Positions 9,133-15,077 of a stretch of DNA of 17,707 nt are shown here, in pieces. This DNA comes from Deltaproteobacteria bacterium (lineage in GTDB: Bacteria; Myxococcota; Polyangia; Haliangiales; Haliangiaceae), in the NCBI GenBank assembly GCA_018262455.1, contig JAGSPR010000090.1, positions 1 to 17,707 of the forward strand, given 5' to 3'. Numbering within the stretch: position 1 is the first letter of the stretch; each line of letters starts with the position of its first letter. The notes beneath the pieces are model-generated. The model searched no databases. It saw only the letters and a list, made by a program, of their open reading frames with translations, and was not told the DNA's origin. Position numbers and translations under genes: made by a program.

Positions 9133-10431
9133 ATGAAGACCCTACGGACATCCCTCTTCATCGCGCTCGGCCTCGGAGCTGTCACGAGCGTGGCCTCCGC
9201 GAACGGCTTCTTCATCTTCGAGCACGACGCCAAGCCGACGGGCCGCGCCGGCGCGGCAGCCGCCACCGACGTCGACGCCTCGGCGATCGTCTACAACCCG
9301 GGCGGCATCGCGGTCGGCAACGGCACGCAGATCCAGATCGGCGGCGCGCTGATCGCTGCCAAGGGCACGTACACCGACAACTCGAGCTCTCCGCAATCCA
9401 CCTCCACCGACAACGCACCGGCGGTAGTCCCCTCGTTCTTCGCGACGACCCGGCTCACCGACCTCATCGCGGTCGGCTTCGGCGTGCACCTCCCGTTCGG
9501 GCTCGCGATCTCGTGGCCCACCGATTCGCCCCAGGCCGACGTCTCGCTCAAGTCCAGCCTGCGCACGTACTTCCTCACGCCGGCAGTCGGCTTGAACCTC
9601 AACAAGTTCGTCCCGGGGCTCTCGCTCGGTGCCGGCCTCGATCTCGTGCCCGCAACGGTCGAGCTCGAGCAGGCGGTCACGTTCGGAGACACGGTCGGCA
9701 ACGCCAAGCTCGGCGGCAAGGCGTTCGGTGTCGGTGCGCGCGCGGGCGTCCAGTTCGTCCCCGAGGCACTCAGCGCCCTCAAGCTCGGCGTGGCGTGGCG
9801 CAGCCAGATCAACCTCGACTTCAAGGGCGACGGCGACTTCGACATCGCCGAGCCGTTCCGCTCGCAGCTGCCGCCCGACGGCGAGATCGCCACGACGATC
9901 AAGCTGCCGCAGCAGTTCACGGGCGGTGTCGCCTATGACGTGCTCCCCGCGCTCCAGCTCGAGGTGAACGCGGTGTGGACCAACTGGTCCAAGTTCAAGG
10001 AGATCAACATCGATCTCCCAGGTGACGCCCCGAACCAGGTCCGTCCGCAGGACTACAAGAACACCGTGACCCTGCGGGTCGGTGCCGAGTACAAGCTGCC
10101 CAAGCAGCATGCCGCGGTGCGCATCGGCTACATCTACGATCCGACGCCGATCCCCGCGACCACGATCTCCGCGACGCTACCGGACGCGAACCGCAACGAC
10201 GTCACCGTCGGTGGCAGCTACTCGTTCGGCAACTACGACGTCAGCCTGGCGGCGCTCGCGGTGTTGCCCTCGACGAAGTCGACAGCCAACGATCCAGCCC
10301 GCCCGTACGAGCCGTTCTTCCAGGGCGAGTACAAGGTGTCGGCGTTCGTGGCGTCGTTGACGCTGTCGACGCGGTTCGGTGGTGGTGCTGCCCGACCGAG
10401 CGCTGGTACCGGCACGATCACGCGCCGCTAG
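9133..10431 (+). CDS. fadL: FadL-type outer-membrane fatty-acid transporter
   Basis: 432 aa outer-membrane beta-barrel (OMPP1/FadL/TodX family) that passes long-chain fatty acids or other hydrophobic compounds inward by lateral diffusion. Signal peptide cleaved after SVASA (residue 23), so the mature N-terminus is NGFF, as in FadL, where this segment plugs the barrel. The family start pattern continues with PTGRAGAAAATD and the YNPGGIA motif, followed by alternating beta-strand segments. The protein ends in an Arg-rich tail rather than a C-terminal aromatic. It starts 13 bp after the lipase gene, with AAGG 6 nt before ATG 9133, so the two are probably co-transcribed. An in-frame start at 8980 lies inside the lipase and is not used. 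The family is clear; the exact substrate is unknown. Confidence 0.92.
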   Translation: MKTLRTSLFIALGLGAVTSVASANGFFIFEHDAKPTGRAGAAAATDVDASAIVYNPGGIAVGNGTQIQIGGALIAAKGTYTDNSSSPQSTSTDNAPAVVPSFFATTRLTDLIAVGFGVHLPFGLAISWPTDSPQADVSLKSSLRTYFLTPAVGLNLNKFVPGLSLGAGLDLVPATVELEQAVTFGDTVGNAKLGGKAFGVGARAGVQFVPEALSALKLGVAWRSQINLDFKGDGDFDIAEPFRSQLPPDGEIATTIKLPQQFTGGVAYDVLPALQLEVNAVWTNWSKFKEINIDLPGDAPNQVRPQDYKNTVTLRVGAEYKLPKQHAAVRIGYIYDPTPIPATTISATLPDANRNDVTVGGSYSFGNYDVSLAALAVLPSTKSTANDPARPYEPFFQGEYKVSAFVASLTLSTRFGGGAARPSAGTGTITRR

Positions 10432-10432
10432 C

Positions 10433-10680
10433 TCAGACGAGCCTTTCGTCGATGAGCTCGATCTTGCGCCACGCACCCGAGTGGAACCGGAGCATGGAGG
10501 CGAGCGCCACGAGCACGAAGTAGCCAACGACGCAGATGATCGCGCCGATCGCGCCCCCGCCGAGCTTGACCACGACGTAGCTCGCCGGCGCGAAGACGAG
10601 CCAGGAGAGCACGAGGCGCATGACCGCGATCCACATGGTGTCACCGGCTGAGCGGAGGGCCTCGGAGAGTGTCAACCCGA
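10433..10680 (-). pseudogene. 3' remnant of a MATE-family efflux transporter
   Basis: Only the last 80 or so residues of a MATE multidrug/Na+ antiporter are coded: from GLTLSEALRSAGDT through two hydrophobic helices (around WLVFAPASYVVV and IGAIICVVGYFVLV) to SGAWRKIEL and the stop at 10435-10433. A normal MATE protein has about 450 residues and 12 helices. Upstream of about 10680 the frame continues only as the antisense of LigD-polymerase sequence, so the first roughly 370 codons and the promoter are missing. The stop lies 1 bp beyond the FadL stop. The truncation could be a real deletion or an assembly join. Confidence 0.75.
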
Positions 10681-10819
10681 TCGCATCCCGAAGGCCGGGA
10701 TCACGAAGCTCGAGGTCGTCCAGTACTACCTGGCGGTCGCGGAGGGTGCTTTGCGCGGGGTGGCGCGCCGTCCTCAGATCCTGAAGCGCTACGTCAACGG
10801 CGTCGAGGCCGAGCCGTCG
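10673..10819 (+). pseudogene. 5' fragment of the LigD-polymerase gene, out of frame
   Basis: This frame reads QPDRI-PKAGITKLEVVQYY and on to LKRYVNGVEAEP, the N-terminal part of a LigD-type polymerase. It has no usable start: the frame opens after a TGA at 10649 and shows no ATG or GTG. Two residues normally found between DR(V/I) and P appear missing. After EAEP (near 10816) homology jumps frame and resumes as RHAVEIVVNN; about 24 residues expected between them are absent. It abuts the MATE remnant head to head. Confidence 0.7.
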
Positions 10820-10835
10820 CCACGCGGTCGAGATC

Positions 10836-11804
10836 GTGGTCAACAACCGCGCCCAGCTCGTGTACGTGGTGAATCTCGGCTGCGTCGACCTCAACCCGCA
10901 CGCGGTCCGCAGCGAGGACATGGATCGGCCCGACGAGCTCCGCATCGATCTCGATCCAGTGCCCGGCGTGCAATGGCCGCAGATCATCGAGATCGGCAAC
11001 GTCGCGAGGGAGGTCCTCGATGAGCTGGGGCTCGTCGGATGGCCCAAGACCAGCGGCTCGCGCGGCGCGCACATCTGGGTACGGATCGCGCCCGAATGGC
11101 CATTCACGGAGGTCCGCCGAGCGGCGCTCGCGTTCGCGCGAGAGGTCGAGCGGCGAGCACCCGCGCTCGCGACCGCGAAGTGGTGGAAGGAAGAGCGCCA
11201 CGGCGTGTTCGTCGACTACAACCAGAACGCGCGCGATCGCACCACCGCGAGCGCGTACTCGGTGCGGCCTACACCCGACGCGCGCGTGTCGATGCCGCTG
11301 TCGTGGGACGAGTTCGTCATCTGCAACCCGGTCGACTTCACGCTGAAGACGGTGCCGGCGATGTTCGCGGCCTGCGGCGATGCGCACGCCGGGATCGACG
11401 CAGCGGTCGGCCGGCTCGACAAGCTGCTCGAGCTCGCAGCGCGGGACGAGGCCGAGGGCAAGGCCGATGCACCGTGGCCGCCGCACTTCCCCAGAGGAGA
11501 GCGCGAGCCACCGCGGAGGTCGCCGTCGCGCGGCAAGCCGAAACGATCCAAGCTGCCGGTGATCACGATCGCGCAGGCCAGGCAAAAGGCCGACGCGCTT
11601 GCGGGTCTCGAGCGCTGGAAGGCAAAGTACCCCGCGATCGTGCCGCTGCTCACTCCCGAGCACATCCTCGTCGACACCAACCGCGGTCGCGCGAGCGCGT
11701 GGTACCGCATCCGGGTGAACCTGATCGACGTCCCCGAAGCCGAGCGCCCCCCGCAGGAGCCGCCGGATCCAGACTACGACCCGAAGTCCGAGTACGCGGG
11801 CTGA
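10836..11804 (+). CDS. LigD-type primase-polymerase domain protein, 5'-truncated
   Basis: The polymerase half of bacterial DNA ligase D (archaeo-eukaryotic primase fold), which fills and templates ends during non-homologous end joining. From the GTG at 10836 the frame gives 322 aa: LVYVVNLGCVDLNPH, the metal-binding pair in RIDLDP (D38, D40), KTSGSRGAHI with H79, KWWKEERHGVFVDYNQNA with D127, and AYSVRPTPDARVS. A basic linker (about 220-240) leads to a C-terminal extension with HILVDTNRGR and ending DPDYDPKSEY. All catalytic acids are present, but about 80-100 N-terminal residues are outside this frame (see 10673-10819), so this is either a decayed gene or an artefact of sequence error; GTG 10836 has no good ribosome site. 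It converges on the ligase gene with 15 bp between stops. Confidence 0.8.
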   Translation: MVNNRAQLVYVVNLGCVDLNPHAVRSEDMDRPDELRIDLDPVPGVQWPQIIEIGNVAREVLDELGLVGWPKTSGSRGAHIWVRIAPEWPFTEVRRAALAFAREVERRAPALATAKWWKEERHGVFVDYNQNARDRTTASAYSVRPTPDARVSMPLSWDEFVICNPVDFTLKTVPAMFAACGDAHAGIDAAVGRLDKLLELAARDEAEGKADAPWPPHFPRGEREPPRRSPSRGKPKRSKLPVITIAQARQKADALAGLERWKAKYPAIVPLLTPEHILVDTNRGRASAWYRIRVNLIDVPEAERPPQEPPDPDYDPKSEYAG

Positions 11805-11824
11805 TTCGGTACAGCGCGATCAGC
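11800..11824. terminator. Weak hairpin across convergent stop codons
   Basis: GCTGAT (11800-11805) and ATCAGC (11819-11824), 13-nt loop. Both facing TGA stops lie in the arms. No T-tract. Low stability; listed because the same layout recurs at two other convergent ends. Confidence 0.25.
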
Positions 11825-12902
11825 TGCCGAAGATCTTCACCAGCTCCAACGGGGGAGTGACCTCGAGTTGATCATACCGGCAGTCCGCGGGCGGCTTGTC
11901 GGGGCGCCAGCGTTTGAAGTGCGTGCCGTGGCGAAACCGGTTGCCCTGCAGGTGATCGAACGAGACCTCGCACGTGAGCTCGATCCGGATCGGCACCCAC
12001 GACAGGTCCTTGCCCCGCGTCCACCGGCTGGTCGCACCGGGGAGCCGCTGCTGAGCGGCGGCATCCTGAAAAACTGCCCAGTCTCGCCACGGATGGGTGT
12101 CCTGCGCGTTCTCGGCGTACGGCCGGAGGAGGTCCGCCAGGGCCTCGCGCTCGGTCATCTTGAACCCCGAGCAGACGCCGACGTGATGGAGCACTCCGTC
12201 GTTGTCATAGAGGCCAAGCAGCATCGAGCCAAGGAGCTTGTTTTTGCCGCCCTTGTACCAGCGGAAGCCACCGACGACGCAATCGGCGGTGCGCTGGTGC
12301 TTGATCTTCAACATCAGGCGCTTGCCGGGCGAATAGACGAGGGACTCGGGCTTGGCGATCACACCATCGAGCCCCGCGCCCTCGAACCGCGCGAACCAGT
12401 CGGCGGCGAGGTCGCGATCGCGGGTGACCGGGGTGAGGTGGATCGGGGGTCGCGCGCAGGCGAGGGCGGCCTGAAGCCGTGAGGAGCGCTCGCCCTGCGG
12501 GACCGCACGCAGATCCTCATCCCCGAGCGCGAGCAGGTCCCACGCGACGTACGACGCCGGGTGCTGCTCGGCCAGCAGCTTGACGCGTGACGCGGCGGGG
12601 TGGATGCGCAGGAGCATGGCCTCGAAGTCGAGGCGACCTTGGGTAACGATGACGACCTCGCCGTCCAGGACGCAGCGGTCGGGGAGGTTGGCCCGGAGCG
12701 ACGCTTCCAGCTCGGGGAAGTAGCGGCCGAGTGGCTTCTGGTCGCGGCTCTGGATCATCAGCTCGTCACCGCTCTTGAACACGAGCGCGCGAAATCCGTC
12801 CCACTTTGGCTCGAACAGCCAGCCGTCTCCGATCGGCAGCTCGGCCGACAGCTTCGCGAGCATGGGCTCGACGGGCGGCTGGAATGGTAGCTGCAGCTTC
12901 AC
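11820..12902 (-). CDS. ATP-dependent DNA ligase (LigC/LigD-ligase type)
   Basis: 360 aa. Seals DNA nicks through an enzyme-AMP intermediate. Motif I is EPKWDGFRAL with nucleophilic Lys33; motif III VLDGEVV (78-84); motif IV GLDGVIAK (177-184); motif V LKIKHQRTADCVVGG with Lys199 and Lys201. An OB-fold follows from about 210, with GSMLLGLYDNDG and a C-terminal RHGTHFKRWRPDK. The length and two-domain layout fit stand-alone LigC-like ligases that work in end joining or base-excision repair. Start GTG 12902 is chosen because homology begins at LQLPFQPPVEPMLAKL; frames reaching 13160 would run antisense through the STN gene. No Shine-Dalgarno is visible; TACCGT lies 6 nt upstream of the GTG (see divergent region). 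Convergent with the LigD-polymerase gene; no Ku gene nearby. Confidence 0.92.
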   Translation of the reverse strand: MKLQLPFQPPVEPMLAKLSAELPIGDGWLFEPKWDGFRALVFKSGDELMIQSRDQKPLGRYFPELEASLRANLPDRCVLDGEVVIVTQGRLDFEAMLLRIHPAASRVKLLAEQHPASYVAWDLLALGDEDLRAVPQGERSSRLQAALACARPPIHLTPVTRDRDLAADWFARFEGAGLDGVIAKPESLVYSPGKRLMLKIKHQRTADCVVGGFRWYKGGKNKLLGSMLLGLYDNDGVLHHVGVCSGFKMTEREALADLLRPYAENAQDTHPWRDWAVFQDAAAQQRLPGATSRWTRGKDLSWVPIRIELTCEVSFDHLQGNRFRHGTHFKRWRPDKPPADCRYDQLEVTPPLELVKIFGS

Positions 12903-12924
12903 TGCGTCACGGTACACTGGGGCA
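12903..12924. promoter_or_regulatory. Putative divergent leaderless promoter region
   Basis: Only 22 bp separate the ligase GTG and the STN-protein ATG. On the plus strand TACACT (12913-12918) lies exactly 6 nt before ATG 12925. On the minus strand TACCGT (12914-12909) lies exactly 6 nt before GTG 12902. Both fit the TANNNT -10 pattern at the spacing of leaderless transcripts, and they share the GTAC centre. No convincing -35 boxes and no Shine-Dalgarno on either side. Confidence 0.4.
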
Positions 12925-13278
12925 ATGCGAACGGCGATGGTGGTCGGGCTCGTCGGGCTCGTCGGGCTCGTCGGGCTCGTCGGGCTCGGGCCGAGTACTG
13001 CGCACGCCGACCGCGAGCTCTGCGGGCCCGCCGCGAAGTATCGCGGCGCCACGATCGATCTCGACGTCAAGGACGCTGATCTCCACGAGGTGTTCCGCAT
13101 GCTGTCCGACGTCGGACGGGTCAACGTGGTCCTGCCGGACATCGTCCACGGCAAGGTCACGATGCGGCTTCGGCGCGTGCCATGGGATCAGGTCGCTTGC
13201 ACCGTGGCTGCGGTTCACCGGCTCGCGATCACCGTGCAAGGCAACGTGCTGCTCGTGACTCAGCGCCCCGCAGGTTGA
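12925..13278 (+). CDS. Exported stand-alone secretin N0/STN-domain protein
   Basis: 117 aa with a signal peptide likely cleaved after STAHA (residue 28). The mature protein is essentially one domain: IDLDVKDADLHEVFRML...GRVNVVLPDIVHGKVTMRL...VPWDQV, the pattern of the short N-terminal domain of secretins (PilQ N0) and TonB-dependent signal receptors (STN), residues about 42-112. Normally this is a module of a large outer-membrane protein; here it ends at residue 117 with no barrel. Two Cys (33, 92) could pair. It could bind a secretin or other envelope complex in the periplasm (inference). The signal-peptide core is a VGL repeat encoded by five 9-bp units. Start ATG 12925; a start at 12775 would overlap the ligase and lacks a signal peptide. 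Confidence 0.8.
   Translation: MRTAMVVGLVGLVGLVGLVGLGPSTAHADRELCGPAAKYRGATIDLDVKDADLHEVFRMLSDVGRVNVVLPDIVHGKVTMRLRRVPWDQVACTVAAVHRLAITVQGNVLLVTQRPAG
12943..12987 (+). repeat. Tandem repeat of five 9-bp units in a signal peptide
   Basis: GTCGGGCTC is repeated five times without a mismatch, encoding VGL each time. It forms the hydrophobic core of the STN protein's signal peptide. Copy changes would keep the frame and alter only the core length by three residues per unit. Confidence 0.9.
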
Positions 13279-13292
13279 AGCGTCAACTGCGG
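13268..13292. terminator. Bidirectional hairpin containing both convergent stop codons
   Basis: Outer stem CCGCA (13268-13272)/TGCGG (13288-13292), a bulged G at 13273, inner stem GTTGA (13274-13278)/TCAAC (13283-13287), loop AGCG. The TGA of the STN gene and the TGA of msrB lie opposite each other in the stem. No T-tract on either side. Confidence 0.5.
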
Positions 13293-13729
13293 AGCGGCAG
13301 GGGCTGGCCAGCTTCCACGAACTGCAAGGACACCGAGTTCAGGCAGTAGCGCAGCCGGGTCGGCGGCGGGCCATCATCGAACACGTGCCCGAGGTGGGCA
13401 TCGCACCTCTTGCAGCGGATCTCGACGCGCATCATGCCGTGGCTCACATCCTTGATCTCGGTGACGTGCTCGGGGTCGAACGGCTGGAAGAAACTCGGCC
13501 ACCCCGTGCCGGACTCGAACTTCGCGTCGGACTTGAACAGCGGAAGCCCGCACAGCCGACAAACGTACACGCCGGCCTGCTTGTTATCGACGAACAGCCC
13601 GCAGAACGGGCGCTCGGTCCCCTGGTGCAGGATCACGTGCCGTTCTTCTGAGGTGAAGCCAGCCGCCAGGACGTCGACGCGGTCATGGGCCAGCGGCGTG
13701 ACGTCGTAACCGGAGCGCGAGGTCGTCAT
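13283..13729 (-). CDS. msrB: Peptide methionine (R)-S-oxide reductase
   Basis: 148 aa. Reduces the R-epimer of methionine sulfoxide in proteins, using thioredoxin as reductant. Two CxxC pairs that bind structural zinc (C57/C60 in VCRLCG, C106/C109 in RCKRCD), SGTGWPSFF (73-81), HGMMRVEIRC, AHLGHVFDDGP and the catalytic Cys129 in RYCLNSVSLQF. In E. coli the resolving Cys is in SGCGWPSF; here that position is Thr75, and C43 in PFCG is the likely alternative resolving Cys, as in other MsrBs of this layout (from family knowledge). No signal peptide, so cytoplasmic. Start ATG 13729 gives the usual MsrB length; a start at 13795 adds 22 residues without homology. The Shine-Dalgarno is poor; TATGCA lies 6 nt upstream of the ATG. 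Confidence 0.95.
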   Translation of the reverse strand: MTTSRSGYDVTPLAHDRVDVLAAGFTSEERHVILHQGTERPFCGLFVDNKQAGVYVCRLCGLPLFKSDAKFESGTGWPSFFQPFDPEHVTEIKDVSHGMMRVEIRCKRCDAHLGHVFDDGPPPTRLRYCLNSVSLQFVEAGQPLPLRS

Positions 13730-13834
13730 CCCGCATGCATACGCCGAAACGGGGGCCCGAGCCGACTCGATCCATTTCGGTCCGCAGCGGAGCAATGATC
13801 GAAATCACCCTGAGGGGAGATCCCCCCTGACCCG

Positions 13835-14323
13835 TTACTCCCAGCTGCCGTCGTCGTAGTAGACCGAGAAGCTCGGGTCAGCCTCGTAGTGGCCTGAGAC
13901 CCAGGTCCACTCATTGCCGGCCCACGACCACTGTCCGGTCACCCAGATGTAGCCAGCCTGGGCCGGATAGCTCTCGACGATGATCTGCGGGCGGATCCGG
14001 ACATCGAAGTAGCGCTGGCGGATCACCGGCCGCGTGTACGTGCGGCTGACGCCCCCCTGGAACACGAACCGTCCGTTGCTGACGTAGATCGGGCGGCGAT
14101 CGACGACGCGGCGGTTGGCGCGGATGGGCCCTTCATAACGCCGGCGATTGTCGCGCCGGTTATCGCGGACCGTCCTGCGATCGTCGCGGTCCCGGTGGTC
14201 ACGCACGACCGGACCGCGGTCCCGGCCACGGCCGCGGCCATGATCGGCGATCGAGGTGCCTCCCGCGAGAGTCACGAGGAGGACCGACAGGGTGATGAGA
14301 CGCCGTTCGATGAGTCGTCGCAT
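13835..14323 (-). CDS. Exported WXXGXW-repeat protein (paralogue 1)
   Basis: 162 aa. Signal peptide ending near GGTSIA (residue 26), then a very basic Arg/Asp/His segment (about 27-77), then a conserved part with YVSNGRFVFQGGVSRTY and RPQIIVESYP. The WXXGXW repeat region follows: WVTGQW (127-132) and WVSGHY (141-146). It is a short Trp/Tyr-rich envelope module (YXWXXGXW family) of unknown function, found as tandem repeats in exported proteins of many proteobacteria. A weak AGG lies 8 nt before ATG 14323. A GGGGA/TCCCC dyad at 13814-13825 after the stop may help end the transcript. Confidence 0.8.
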   Translation of the reverse strand: MRRLIERRLITLSVLLVTLAGGTSIADHGRGRGRDRGPVVRDHRDRDDRRTVRDNRRDNRRRYEGPIRANRRVVDRRPIYVSNGRFVFQGGVSRTYTRPVIRQRYFDVRIRPQIIVESYPAQAGYIWVTGQWSWAGNEWTWVSGHYEADPSFSVYYDDGSWE

Positions 14324-14357
14324 CCGACCAGCCTATCAGCATTTTTCCGAAACGTTC

Positions 14358-14386
14358 GAGGGGCCAGGGTGTGACCCCGGCCCCTC
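14358..14386 (-). terminator. GC-rich stem-loop between the two WXXGXW genes
   Basis: GAGGGGCC (14358-14365) pairs with GGCCCCTC (14379-14386); after one mismatch GGG (14367-14369) pairs with CCC (14375-14377) around a TGTGA loop. It lies 18 bp after the stop of paralogue 2. There is no U-tract, so it may be a terminator or a processing/stability element separating the tandem genes. Confidence 0.55.
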
Positions 14387-14404
14387 ATTCCGCACACCTT
14401 CAGC

Positions 14405-14932
14405 TCAGTCACACGGCTGATCGGACACCGGCGACTGGTAGTAGCCGTCGTACGCGTTGTCGTATCCGTTGTCGTAGTTCGAGCTCGAGTACTGGTAGCT
14501 CGGGTCGAGGTCGTAGTGACCCGACACCCACGACCACTCGTAACCGTTCCACTGCCACTGACCGCCGACCCAGATGTAACCCGAGACCGGCTCGTAGTTC
14601 TCGGCCAAGATCTGCGGGCGATAGCGGTAGTCGGTATAGCGGTACTGGATGACCGGGCGGCGGTAGTTGTACGAGACGCCGCCGTTGAACACGAACCGAC
14701 CGTTGCTCGCGTACACGGGCCGGCGGCGCTCGATCACTCGTCGGGTCGGCTGCACACGGACGGCGTCATGGCGACGCGTGCCCCGATGGTCGCGAACGAC
14801 CACGGGAGCCTGATGACGATGCTCCCAGCTTCGGCCACTGTCGCGATGATCGCGCGACCGACCGCGGTCGGCCATGGCGCTGCCGGCCGACACGGTGAGC
14901 ACGAGGAGAGCGAACGAGATGATTCGGCGCAT
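14405..14932 (-). CDS. Exported WXXGXW-repeat protein (paralogue 2)
   Basis: 175 aa, a tandem paralogue of the next gene downstream. Signal peptide ending near SAGSAMA (residue 21), then a basic Arg/His-rich segment, the shared block YASNGRFVFNGGVSYNY and RPQILAENYEP, the repeats WVGGQW (121-126) and WVSGHY (135-140), and a Tyr/Asn/Ser/Asp-rich tail with a single Cys174. Start ATG 14932 is chosen because it begins the signal peptide; ATG 14956 would add eight residues, and the frame further upstream runs antisense through the regulator gene. Function unknown; envelope location likely. Confidence 0.8.
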   Translation of the reverse strand: MRRIISFALLVLTVSAGSAMADRGRSRDHRDSGRSWEHRHQAPVVVRDHRGTRRHDAVRVQPTRRVIERRRPVYASNGRFVFNGGVSYNYRRPVIQYRYTDYRYRPQILAENYEPVSGYIWVGGQWQWNGYEWSWVSGHYDLDPSYQYSSSNYDNGYDNAYDGYYQSPVSDQPCD

Positions 14933-15039
14933 GACCCGGAGACAAGCAGCCCCCATGCCACGCCCCGATGCCAAGCAATCTCGATACCTTGGGGCTGGGG
15001 GCCTCGAGCCTTGGAGGGACATCCTGCAGAACCCGCAGT

Positions 15040-15064
15040 CGGGACTGCAGCTCCTGCAGTCCCG
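15040..15064 (-). terminator. Stem-loop after the response-regulator gene
   Basis: CGGGACTGCAG (15040-15050) and CTGCAGTCCCG (15054-15064) form a perfect 11-bp stem with a CTC loop, 13 bp past the regulator stop. There is no U-tract. It is the strongest hairpin in the window and probably ends the two-component operon transcript. Confidence 0.6.
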
Positions 15065-15077
15065 GCAGACGCTCGGG

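Noticed and set aside
7989..9266. 425-codon minus-strand frame opposite the lipase
   Set aside because: Arg/Asp/Gly-rich shadow of a clear coding frame; no motifs.
10433..10480. Search for insertion-sequence ends around the MATE/LigD junction
   Set aside because: No terminal inverted repeats, target duplications or transposase fragments were seen, so a mobile element is not supported as the cause.
12943..12987. Short regular repeats as a possible CRISPR array
   Set aside because: The 9-bp units are contiguous, have no spacers and encode a signal peptide.
12903..13160. N-terminal extension of the ligase with a PTSPTSPTSP repeat
   Set aside because: It is the antisense of the VGL-encoding repeat and the STN domain; ligase homology begins at about 12896.
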